64,000 nt of DNA from Zobellia nedashkovskayae (GTDB lineage: Bacteria > Bacteroidota > Bacteroidia > Flavobacteriales > Flavobacteriaceae), in the NCBI RefSeq assembly GCF_015330125.1, contig NZ_JADDXR010000002.1, positions 2,236,941 to 2,300,940 of the forward strand, read 5' to 3'. The notes beneath the pieces are model-generated. The model was given only the letters and a program-made list of their open reading frames with translations, was not told the DNA's origin and did no database searches. A program made the position numbers and the translations under genes. Shown here piece by piece: positions 56,877 to 64,000 of the stretch. Numbering within the stretch: position 1 is the stretch's first letter; each line of letters opens with the position of its first letter.

Positions 56877-58268
56877 TTAGTTCGTAGCTCTAGGAATCAC
56901 CCTTCTCTCATCAATCTTACCATCAAGCTCAGGTGCTTCTATGGCTAAGTTGAAAATTAGATTCTTTAATTCTTCAGCAGGTACTCTACCTACCTGATTA
57001 ATTACTGATCCCGCAATTCCCGACATGGCTGCTGTAGCATATGAGGTACCCTGAAGGGTAACTCTATTTTTTAAAGAGGGATCGGAATTATCCAAAATAA
57101 TTCTGTAATCATTAAACGCTAAAGCGATATCTATACTCCCTTTACTGCCGTAGTTAGAAAGCGGATGCAATTTAATAGGTAACGAACCTGGATTTATTGT
57201 GTCGTATTCATAACCGCCTACGGTAAGTATGTTGGTCTCCCTAAATGATGAAATAAAGTCTCCATTTGGTCCTTGATCAACATCTTTATTGTCATTACCT
57301 CCGGAAGTAATAACTAATGCGCCAGCCCTGTTAAGGTCCTCTATAGTCTGTGCAAAGATATTTTTTTGGTCACCTGGTGCAGGTTCTTCAAATATTTCAC
57401 GGGGCATTTCCCCTCCGAAACTTGCATTGACAATACTGATGTTAGCACCGTTTTGGTTCAGTTGTTTAATATAAGATAGTGCACATAGAACATTCCAATA
57501 GGAACCTTTTCCGGCATCATCAAATACTTTTAATGGTAAAATTGAATAATTGAGGTTTTTGCTATCAAGTTCATCGGTAATAATTTTGGTTATGTATGTA
57601 CCATGTCCATTGCCGTCTGCAAAATATCGGTTGTTAGGTTCTTGAGTAAAGTTCCAACCAGATGTAGTTGGGTAACAACTTCCAAATCTGCCACTTGGGA
57701 AAAGGAATTCTTTAGGTTCATTTGTAAATAGATACCTGTAAAAATCAAGCCCAGTATCTATAACAGCAATATTTATTTTAGAATTACCTGCATTTGCTAT
57801 GAGCGCTTCCTCTTCCCCATCAACACCTTGCCCTTGAACGGTATAAGGACCAACTGGTGAAAGCTCTATGTCAAAAGACCTTTCTCCGCGTGTTGTGCCT
57901 CTTGGGCTTGTTCTTGAAAGGCGCTCTACCACACCCTCAATTTCTACTTCACTAATGTTCGGGTCAAAAATCCATAACTCAATATTAGTGTCTCCACAGT
58001 CACATTGTTTAAATTCAATAATGGGATATTTATCTCTAATAGCCTCGCGTTCTTCAGGTGTAACTTGTGGTTGATATTTTACGATTACATTATTCGGCGA
58101 GATAAAAATTTTTTTTTCTTCACTGCTAATACCTTCATCTACGTTTATGTCTTGATATGTGATATTGGAGTTAGGCTCGTCATCATCGGGAACTTGTCCA
58201 TAGGGTATTTTTGTACAAGAAGACAGTATAATGGTCATTAATAGCAGAAATGTAATTTTCGTTTTCAT
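56877..58268 (-). CDS. Subtilisin-family (S8) serine protease lipoprotein
   Basis: A 463-residue lipoprotein (LSSC lipobox, Cys18). An inhibitor I9-like propeptide segment is at about 55-120 (NNVIVKYQPQVTPEEREAIR). The S8 catalytic triad is complete: Asp171 (AVIDTGLD), His222 (GNGHGTYI), Ser409 (QGTSYATAAMSG), and the oxyanion Asn325 (TSGGNDN). It is an active surface or periplasmic protease by sequence. Motif copy D (58305-58332) stands 36 bp upstream, so it belongs to the putative sigma regulon. The CHAT gene is the next downstream on the same strand, separated by a terminator. Confidence 0.95.
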   Translation of the reverse strand: MKTKITFLLLMTIILSSCTKIPYGQVPDDDEPNSNITYQDINVDEGISSEEKKIFISPNNVIVKYQPQVTPEEREAIRDKYPIIEFKQCDCGDTNIELWIFDPNISEVEIEGVVERLSRTSPRGTTRGERSFDIELSPVGPYTVQGQGVDGEEEALIANAGNSKINIAVIDTGLDFYRYLFTNEPKEFLFPSGRFGSCYPTTSGWNFTQEPNNRYFADGNGHGTYITKIITDELDSKNLNYSILPLKVFDDAGKGSYWNVLCALSYIKQLNQNGANISIVNASFGGEMPREIFEEPAPGDQKNIFAQTIEDLNRAGALVITSGGNDNKDVDQGPNGDFISSFRETNILTVGGYEYDTINPGSLPIKLHPLSNYGSKGSIDIALAFNDYRIILDNSDPSLKNRVTLQGTSYATAAMSGIAGSVINQVGRVPAEELKNLIFNLAIEAPELDGKIDERRVIPRATN

Positions 58269-58304
58269 AGTTGAGGGTATTAAGGTTGATTATTGTTTTA
58301 ATTT

Positions 58305-58332
58305 AATGTTCTAGCTTGGGTAAAGGTTAACA
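58305..58332 (-). promoter_or_regulatory. Sigma-type motif, copy D (subtilase)
   Basis: Minus strand: TGTTAACCTT (58323-58332), 9 bases, TAGAACATT (58305-58313). It ends 36 bp before the subtilase start. Confidence 0.75.
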
Positions 58333-58339
58333 GATAATA

Positions 58340-59038
58340 TTACTCATTATAAGCGCTTAGCTCAGACCTACTGATGAGGTTGCCATTGCCTTTGTAAGAT
58401 TCTTGTTTTATCATGCCTACACCTTCCGCAAGCCAGAGTTTAGATTTCATTTCAATAGTAGCACCCATAGTTTTAGTGATGCTGTTTTCGGTAATCAAAT
58501 AACACTCAAAAGTGCCTGCAGCCGTAGTAACGTTTTCTTTTTTCTCTACCTTTCTGTTCGTTTGATCAACTGTTACATTCATTTTAATACCAGACATATT
58601 CATAGCAACCGTAACATTGGCATCGTTCAATTCTTGACCTTCACTAAGATTGTTGGGCAGTTCTATATCAGTTCCTGAAATATCCATCTCCAAACCCATT
58701 TCTGAGTATTGTTGCATCATTTGTGATGGAAAAAGCGATTGGTAGTCAATCTTGACTACGCCGTCTTCACAGCTAAAGGAATAGTTAGTTTCAAATATTT
58801 CTTTTCCTTTCTTGTCTGTAAGCTTCATGTCAAAAGTAGCCACAGAAGCAGAGCCTTCGGAACGAACATCAGATACAGTATAGTTTACGGTACCATCAGA
58901 TTTGCCCTTCTTGTCGTAATTGGTATATTGAAAAGTACTTCCTTCCTTTAGAGGATAGAATTTACTGCAACTGTCTTGCCCAAAAGCAAATCCGATAAAG
59001 AGAAGAAATAAAAATGTAAAGAGTAGAGGGTTTTTCAT
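58340..59038 (-). CDS. Exported protein, DUF3108/TapB-like
   Basis: A 232-residue secreted protein (signal peptide ending near AFGQ). SKFYPLKEGSTFQYTNYDKK, a central FETNYSFSCEDGVVKIDYQS, and the end TAAGTFECYLITE ... LWLAEGVGMIKQESYK resemble DUF3108/TapB-type beta-sheet envelope proteins. No known function. It starts 18 bp after the OmpA-like gene and is the second gene in that operon, thus also under motif copy E. Confidence 0.8.
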   Translation of the reverse strand: MKNPLLFTFLFLLFIGFAFGQDSCSKFYPLKEGSTFQYTNYDKKGKSDGTVNYTVSDVRSEGSASVATFDMKLTDKKGKEIFETNYSFSCEDGVVKIDYQSLFPSQMMQQYSEMGLEMDISGTDIELPNNLSEGQELNDANVTVAMNMSGIKMNVTVDQTNRKVEKKENVTTAAGTFECYLITENSITKTMGATIEMKSKLWLAEGVGMIKQESYKGNGNLISRSELSAYNE

Positions 59039-59056
59039 AGTTTTCTTTTTAATTTT

Positions 59057-60397
59057 TTATACTTTAATAAATTCTACACGTCGGTTTTGAGCCTTACCGT
59101 CCGCCGATGAATTATCGCCTACGGGCTCCGTTTCTCCTTTACCATTAGTGGATAGGCGATCTGATGAGACATTATATATAGAGACTAAAGCATTCTTAAC
59201 AGCTTCGGCCCGGTTTTGAGATAATTTCATGTTTTTGGTATCGTCTCCATCAGCATCAGTATGACCAACAATTTTTAATTGTATTGCTTCGTCTTGCTGA
59301 AGAACCTGATAAATCTGTCTGATGATACCCATAGATTGAGGCTGAATGTTGTCCGATCCACTATCGAATAAAATTCCGTTGGTAGATATTTTTCCATCAG
59401 CTAGTAGCTGCCTCCGTAAATCAACCCCTCCTTTGGCAACTTTTATATTACCTATAAGTATAGACTCCTTTTCTGTGTCCGTTCCTCGAAGCGTAAATTT
59501 TATGCCTTGCATCTGTACATTAGAAGGTAGTAGCCTTGGGACGTCAATAAATTTATTTTCATTTATCCATAATCTAAAGCGCTCTTTGTTTACTGCTACG
59601 GAAACGTGGTGCTTTTGATTAACCACATTCCGTATATCGGCACCTACTTCATTTCTAATTACCCGTTTTGAGGAGATGTTGTTTTCAACCACAACACCGC
59701 GGTCTATAAATTGGCAGAAAGAATATTCTACCCTACCCAAGTTGGCACCTTTTTTAAAGGTATTGTTATCACTCACAACTATACCTAAATAAGACTGAGA
59801 AGAGGTTTTGTTATCCAATCCGGTTGCAACAACATCAAATTCTAAAGTAAATTCATCCGGTAAATTTGTTAAATCTGGAATGTATGCAGTATTATGCCCT
59901 GGTAAAAGTTTTAGCCATTTGTTGGGGTGTTCTTCTATGGTAACAAGTTCACCACTTCCGTTGGTGTTCCATTTAGAGGGAAAATCGCCAATGAATTCAT
60001 CTGAAAAATCGTCAACAAAGATAGGCTTGTCTCCAGGCACAAAATCAAACTTACTATAGACTTTTATAGACTGTGGTCCCGACTCACTAGAAGTTTGTGT
60101 ATTGGGATTGATTTCTTCATTGGAATGGGGTGATTCATCTTCATTAGTGGTATTGCCGCTTTGCTGGGAAGGTCTTTTCTGTTTTTTCTTTCCGCTTCCA
60201 GGTTCCAAAATACTATCAAGAGCTTGATCTGTTTTTTCGGAGGTCTCTTTTTCTACCCTGCGTTCAACCGTTCTTTCTGCTGCTCTTTCTGCAACCTTTC
60301 CTAATTTTCGTAAAATTTGGGCATCACTGGTTTGACAGGTAAAAAGAATGCATACTACAGGTAAGATTAATTTAAGCAAGTGTCCTAACGTTTTCAT
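59057..60397 (-). CDS. OmpA-family protein with jelly-roll domain
   Basis: 446 residues from the ATG at 60397, which gives a clean signal peptide (MKTLGHLLKLILPVVCILFT); an ATG at 60469 would add 24 residues but lies two bases from motif copy E, at the expected transcription start. An Ala/Glu/Arg coil is at about 30-80. Residues about 120-330 look like a LamG/concanavalin-type jelly roll (FVDDFSDEFIGDFPSKWNTN). The C-terminal OmpA domain (about 345-446) has ILFDSGSDNIQPQS and the peptidoglycan-binding VGHTDADGDD ... LSQNRAEAVKNAL. It likely links the outer membrane to the cell wall and presents a binding domain. Confidence 0.92.
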   Translation of the reverse strand: MKTLGHLLKLILPVVCILFTCQTSDAQILRKLGKVAERAAERTVERRVEKETSEKTDQALDSILEPGSGKKKQKRPSQQSGNTTNEDESPHSNEEINPNTQTSSESGPQSIKVYSKFDFVPGDKPIFVDDFSDEFIGDFPSKWNTNGSGELVTIEEHPNKWLKLLPGHNTAYIPDLTNLPDEFTLEFDVVATGLDNKTSSQSYLGIVVSDNNTFKKGANLGRVEYSFCQFIDRGVVVENNISSKRVIRNEVGADIRNVVNQKHHVSVAVNKERFRLWINENKFIDVPRLLPSNVQMQGIKFTLRGTDTEKESILIGNIKVAKGGVDLRRQLLADGKISTNGILFDSGSDNIQPQSMGIIRQIYQVLQQDEAIQLKIVGHTDADGDDTKNMKLSQNRAEAVKNALVSIYNVSSDRLSTNGKGETEPVGDNSSADGKAQNRRVEFIKV

Positions 60398-60470
60398 GTA
60401 CTTGATGTTTAGTAATACAATAATTATGGTGTATGTCAAGGATTTAGAAATTGACATTCTTCCGAACATT

Positions 60471-60498
60471 AGTGTATAACCCCTTAAAAGGTTAACAT
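60471..60498 (-). promoter_or_regulatory. Sigma-type motif, copy E (OmpA-like operon)
   Basis: Minus strand: TGTTAACCTT (60489-60498), 9 bases, TATACACTA (60471-60479). It is 73 bp before the chosen start at 60397. Confidence 0.75.
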
Positions 60499-60626
60499 CA
60501 AAGCTAAACGAAATGGCCTTTTTATAATAAAGACTTGTATTTGTTGGATGCGAAAACTGTATAAATGGTATTAAAAACTATATAGATGGAGAAATTAGGT
60601 CAATTACGGGTTGTAAGAAAAAAGAA

Positions 60627-61226
60627 TTAAAAGTCTTTTCCAAGTTGATTGGGTAGTAATCGGAAACTCATCCGGTGGTATTTAGTTATTCCATATTTTC
60701 TGATGGCCTCGCGATGTTCTTTGGTAGGGTAGCCCTTGTTTTTTTTCCAATTGTACATGGGGAATTCCTCATGGAGAACGTCCATATACGAATCACGATA
60801 CGTTTTTGCCAAAACTGAGGCCGCGGCAATATTCATATATTTCCCATCACCTTTAATAATACATTCATGAGGAATGTCTTTAAAAGGTTTAAACTTGTTA
60901 CCATCTACGATAATGAATTCTGGAGGAGTTTTTAGTTGTTCAATAGCTTTGTGCATAGCCAGTATGGATGCGTTAAGAATATTGATCTCATCAATTTTTT
61001 TAGGAAATATATGAGCCACGGCATGGGCAGAACATTCTAATTCTATAATAGGTCTCAGTAAATCTCGCTTTCGGTGAGATAGAAGTTTGGAATCGTTCAA
61101 CATGGTATTGGTAAAACCTTTTGGCAAGATAACGGCGGCAGCTGTTACAGGTCCGGCCAGGCAACCCCTTCCTGCTTCATCGGTTCCGGCTTCGTTTAAT
61201 GGTAATTCGTGATATAACTTTAACAT
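60627..61226 (-). CDS. rnhB: Ribonuclease HII
   Basis: A 199-residue RNase HII that removes ribonucleotides and RNA-DNA hybrids from the chromosome. The catalytic motif [19 protein letters not shown] is near residues 17-35; the further acidic residues are in [10 protein letters not shown] and [17 protein letters not shown]. Full length. Divergent from the putative porin gene with 249 bp between. Confidence 0.96.
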   Translation of the reverse strand: MLKLYHELPLNEAGTDEAGRGCLAGPVTAAAVILPKGFTNTMLNDSKLLSHRKRDLLRPIIELECSAHAVAHIFPKKIDEINILNASILAMHKAIEQLKTPPEFIIVDGNKFKPFKDIPHECIIKGDGKYMNIAAASVLAKTYRDSYMDVLHEEFPMYNWKKNKGYPTKEHREAIRKYGITKYHRMSFRLLPNQLGKDF

Positions 61227-61475
61227 GGTTTGTTCTTACTGTAAATCGACTTATTTTTGAAATATCGGTAAATACTTTTGAACGACAAAAATGATAATCG
61301 ATATTTAGTTGAATAAAGATTGATGGATTGAAAAAAAGGAAGATGTATTCTACCTTATAGGTAATGCAGATATCATCCAAAAAAGGAGTTAGATACCCTG
61401 TTGGGATAGCATTATTAAATTTTCACATTTAATTACGAACTAAAAAAATTAACTTTACCGCTGTAACTAGCTTCA

Positions 61476-63476
61476 ATGAAATATTTTCTCTTAATTTTTT
61501 TATTGCATTTTTCATGTATTCAACTCTTCGCACAAGAAGATTCTATTCCTCCCCCTAGAGATATAGATACCTCGGCCGTTCGTGGCATGCCTAGAAGGTT
61601 AGGACCAAAAGAAAAAGAAGAGGAACCTGAACTGGAACCGCTTACCATCAAGGATTATAAGATTATTACTTTTGCCAGAGATACCGTTTTTTTGGATACC
61701 ACGCTTACCATTCAAAAAGAGTATAAATACAATTACTTAAGAAAGGATGATTTTGAACTCATGCCTTTTGCCAATATTGGTAAACCATACAATAAGTTAG
61801 GGGTTGATTTTAACTCCAATAACTTATATCCAGGACTAGGGGCAAGCGCACTCCATACTAGCTATTTTGAAAAAGAAGACATAAAGTACTATAACGTAGC
61901 TACACCTATGTCCGATCTGTTTTTTAAGACCACTTTAGAAGAAGGGCAATTGTTAGATGCTAGCTTGGCGTTCAATACCTCAAAAAGACTCAATTTCTCT
62001 TTAGCCTATAAGGGTTTTCGCTCTTTGGGTAAATACCAGTATAACCAGGCGGAATCAGGTAATTTTAGGGCGACCACGAATTATGTAACCAAGAATAATA
62101 GATATAGCTTACGCGCGCACATAGCTGCCCAAGATATTGATAATGAAGAAAACGGCGGGCTTATAAGTGAAGAAACTCAATTTGAATCCGGGGACTCGGA
62201 ATTTACGAATAGGGTAAAGGTCGATGTTCGTTTTAGTGATGCATCTAGCAGGATATTGGGTAAGCGGTACTTTTATGATCATTTATATAAGTTGATAAGA
62301 AAGGAGCAGGATTCCAGCAGCCAAGAGAAAACATCTTTGGGAATTGGTCATCAGTTTAATTATGAAACCAAATACTACGCTTTTAATCAAACTACTCCTA
62401 ATGAGTATTATGGAGATAATTTGGTTTCGCCAATTGTGGACAAAGCCAGTTTAAAAACAATGTACAATCAAGTTAATGCAGAGTTTTATAATGCAACCCT
62501 AGGTAGACTTCAGGGTAATGTCTCGCTTTACAATTACACCTACTTTTTCAATAGTATATTAATAAATGATGAGGGAGTAACAATACCCAGCAGATTAAAG
62601 GGTGAAGAAATAGCTGTTGGAGCGGAGTATGAGAAACGTATAAAAGGTTTTCAATTGAAAGCCATGGCAAAGTATAATTTGTCTGGTGAGCTTGGAGGTA
62701 ACCAAATGAACGCTTCTGCATCATATAGGTTAAATGATAAGCATAAAGTAACAGTAGCTGCTTTTGGCTCATCAAAAATGCCCGATTTTAATTACTTGTT
62801 ATATCAAAGTGATTATGAAAATTACAATTGGTTAAATATTGATAATTTTGAAAAGGAACAAGTCTACGGGTTACGTTTAGATTTAGAATCTGAGCTATGG
62901 GGTAATCTTATGGTTAGCTATTCCACAGTAGATAATTACAGTTACTTTGGAGAAGACCCGTCCCAAACCATTGAAGACGGAAAGGAAAATGCTACCATAC
63001 GTCCGCTACAGGAAAACAATGTACTTAATCATACCAAAATCAAATACAGTAAAGAATTTAAACTTGGTTCGTTTTCATTGAACAATACGGTCATGTATCA
63101 AAATGTATCGCAAGCTAATCAAGTACTTAACGTGCCTGAGTTGGTTACCAGGAATACCTTGTACTTCTCTTCCGATGTTTTTAAGAAAGCTATGTTTTTG
63201 CAGACGGGGGTAACCCTCAAATATTTCACGGCATATAATATGGACGCCTATAACTCGCTATTGGGTGAGTTCTATCTTCAGAATGATGAAAAGTTAGGCA
63301 ACTTCCCTATGTTGGATTTTTTCATAAATGCAAAGATTCAGCAGACAAGAATCTACTTAAAGGCAGAGCATTTTAATTCTTTGTTTAATAGTGAACCTAC
63401 ATATTACTCTGCACCTAACTATCCATATCGCGATTTTGTGATCCGTTTTGGCTTAGTGTGGAATTTCTTTTCTTAG
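61476..63476 (+). CDS. Putative porin
   Basis: A 666-residue outer-membrane protein with a signal peptide (ending near QLFAQ), a proline/acidic N-terminal stretch (PRRLGPKEKEEEPELEPL), the family segment KDDFELMPFANIGKPYNKLG and a beta barrel that ends in Phe (RFGLVWNFFS). It belongs to the putative porin family of Bacteroidota; solutes not known. TAACTTTA about 20 bp before the start resembles a -7 box. Confidence 0.88.
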   Translation: MKYFLLIFLLHFSCIQLFAQEDSIPPPRDIDTSAVRGMPRRLGPKEKEEEPELEPLTIKDYKIITFARDTVFLDTTLTIQKEYKYNYLRKDDFELMPFANIGKPYNKLGVDFNSNNLYPGLGASALHTSYFEKEDIKYYNVATPMSDLFFKTTLEEGQLLDASLAFNTSKRLNFSLAYKGFRSLGKYQYNQAESGNFRATTNYVTKNNRYSLRAHIAAQDIDNEENGGLISEETQFESGDSEFTNRVKVDVRFSDASSRILGKRYFYDHLYKLIRKEQDSSSQEKTSLGIGHQFNYETKYYAFNQTTPNEYYGDNLVSPIVDKASLKTMYNQVNAEFYNATLGRLQGNVSLYNYTYFFNSILINDEGVTIPSRLKGEEIAVGAEYEKRIKGFQLKAMAKYNLSGELGGNQMNASASYRLNDKHKVTVAAFGSSKMPDFNYLLYQSDYENYNWLNIDNFEKEQVYGLRLDLESELWGNLMVSYSTVDNYSYFGEDPSQTIEDGKENATIRPLQENNVLNHTKIKYSKEFKLGSFSLNNTVMYQNVSQANQVLNVPELVTRNTLYFSSDVFKKAMFLQTGVTLKYFTAYNMDAYNSLLGEFYLQNDEKLGNFPMLDFFINAKIQQTRIYLKAEHFNSLFNSEPTYYSAPNYPYRDFVIRFGLVWNFFS

Positions 63477-63955
63477 AGTTTTGATTTCTATGGAACCTTT
63501 TTAAGGTATTAGGGCGCCAATATTTCACGAACAATCTTATTGTTGGCAAAATATCCAGTTAGATATTCAACTACTTTCTACGGTTCATAGGAGCCATCAG
63601 GTAATAAAACACCTCAAATAGTCAGGTTTAAGCAGTAGAGCGGGGAGCGCTGGAAATATGATTATCAAGTAAGGGCCATGTTGTGAAACTATATAGGTGT
63701 ACTGTAATGCTCAAAAACAGAAAAGGGTTGAGATATGTTGGGTGCTCATACTCAGAGTTATGCGATGGCGGAACGAAAAAAAACGAAATTATCGTAAAAA
63801 AATTGTGTTGTAATTAAAAAAGGGTGTTACATTTGCACCCCGCTAAACAGGCACGAAGATGTTTGTTAAGTGTGGGTTAATAAAGAGTAAACGTTCCTTG
63901 TAAGTTGTTGTTTTTGTGGTCGGGAAAAAAGATTTTGATTTTTTTCAAAAGAAAG
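63477..63955. other. Intergenic region before a stable-RNA-type promoter
   Basis: No coding frame was found after the putative porin. The last 200 bp contain two promoter-like sequences pointing to the right edge. Confidence 0.5.
63803..63835 (+). promoter_or_regulatory. Upstream tandem promoter at the right edge
   Basis: TTG (63808-63810; another at 63803-63805), 17 bases, then TACATTTG (63828-63835), followed by CACCCCGC. It fits TTG/TAnnTTTG. Confidence 0.65.
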
Positions 63956-63985
63956 TTGCCGGTTTAAAAAACAGTTGTATATTTG
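63956..63985 (+). promoter_or_regulatory. Downstream tandem promoter at the right edge
   Basis: TTG (63956-63958), 19 bases, TATATTTG (63978-63985). The 26 bases 63965-63990 equal those of the initiator tRNA promoter. The gene it drives is outside the window; an rRNA or tRNA operon is likely. Confidence 0.75.
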
Positions 63986-64000
63986 CAGCCGCTTAGGCAA

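Overview
The window is a contiguous stretch of a low-GC chromosome from a marine-type member of the Flavobacteriaceae (Bacteroidota), perhaps close to Maribacter, Zobellia or Arenibacter. The evidence is a SusC/SusD pair, many lipoproteins with Cys close to the N-terminus, near absence of strong Shine-Dalgarno sites, Bacteroidota-type promoters (TTG / TAnnTTTG), and families typical of this group (GSCFA, DUF4230, DUF5522, DUF3995, putative porin, Y_Y_Y-domain sensors). No phage, insertion sequence or CRISPR array was seen.

Layout. 1-9.4 kb: the right part of a polysaccharide utilisation locus on the minus strand, made of a membrane-spanning Y_Y_Y/LuxR regulator, SusC, SusD and a PKD-domain lipoprotein that runs off the left edge. 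9.9-10.05 kb: initiator tRNA. 10.2-15.6 kb: amino-acid:sodium symporter, era, an exported beta-propeller lipoprotein and der. 15.6-19.4 kb: a lipoprotein gene broken by an in-frame stop, two TPM proteins with LemA, a MerR regulator and an M23 peptidase. 19.4-22.1 kb: alaS. 22.5-35.4 kb: mixed accessory and house-keeping genes (collagen-like lipoprotein, a hydrolase remnant, a large sensor kinase, NAD(P)-binding oxidoreductase with Crp/Fnr regulator, GSCFA, DUF4230, a CE15-like esterase, a long aromatic amino acid hydroxylase, DUF4136). 35.5-39.0 kb: a zincin-like membrane protein, then an operon of PLP-dependent deaminase/desulfhydrase, glucosaminidase and hemL. 39.0-49.6 kb: small regulators and envelope proteins, a large zinc metalloprotease, a DASS transporter, lysS, Pmp3 and lipB. 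60.6-63.5 kb: rnhB and a putative porin. The right edge carries two tandem strong-type promoters, probably for a stable RNA operon that starts outside the window.

The most interesting part is 49.6-60.5 kb. An ECF-like sigma factor and a TPR/membrane protein (likely anti-sigma) sit among surface or exported proteins: a collagen/C1q-like lipoprotein, a lipoprotein built of tandem repeats, a CHAT (caspase-like) TPR protein, a subtilisin-family lipoprotein and an OmpA/jelly-roll protein. Five copies of a bipartite motif (TGTTAACCTT, exactly 9 bases, then TAnAACATA-like) lie immediately upstream of five transcription units in this 10 kb, including the sigma operon itself. I read this as the promoter of the local sigma factor and the block as a self-contained, auto-regulated cell-envelope regulon of unknown function.
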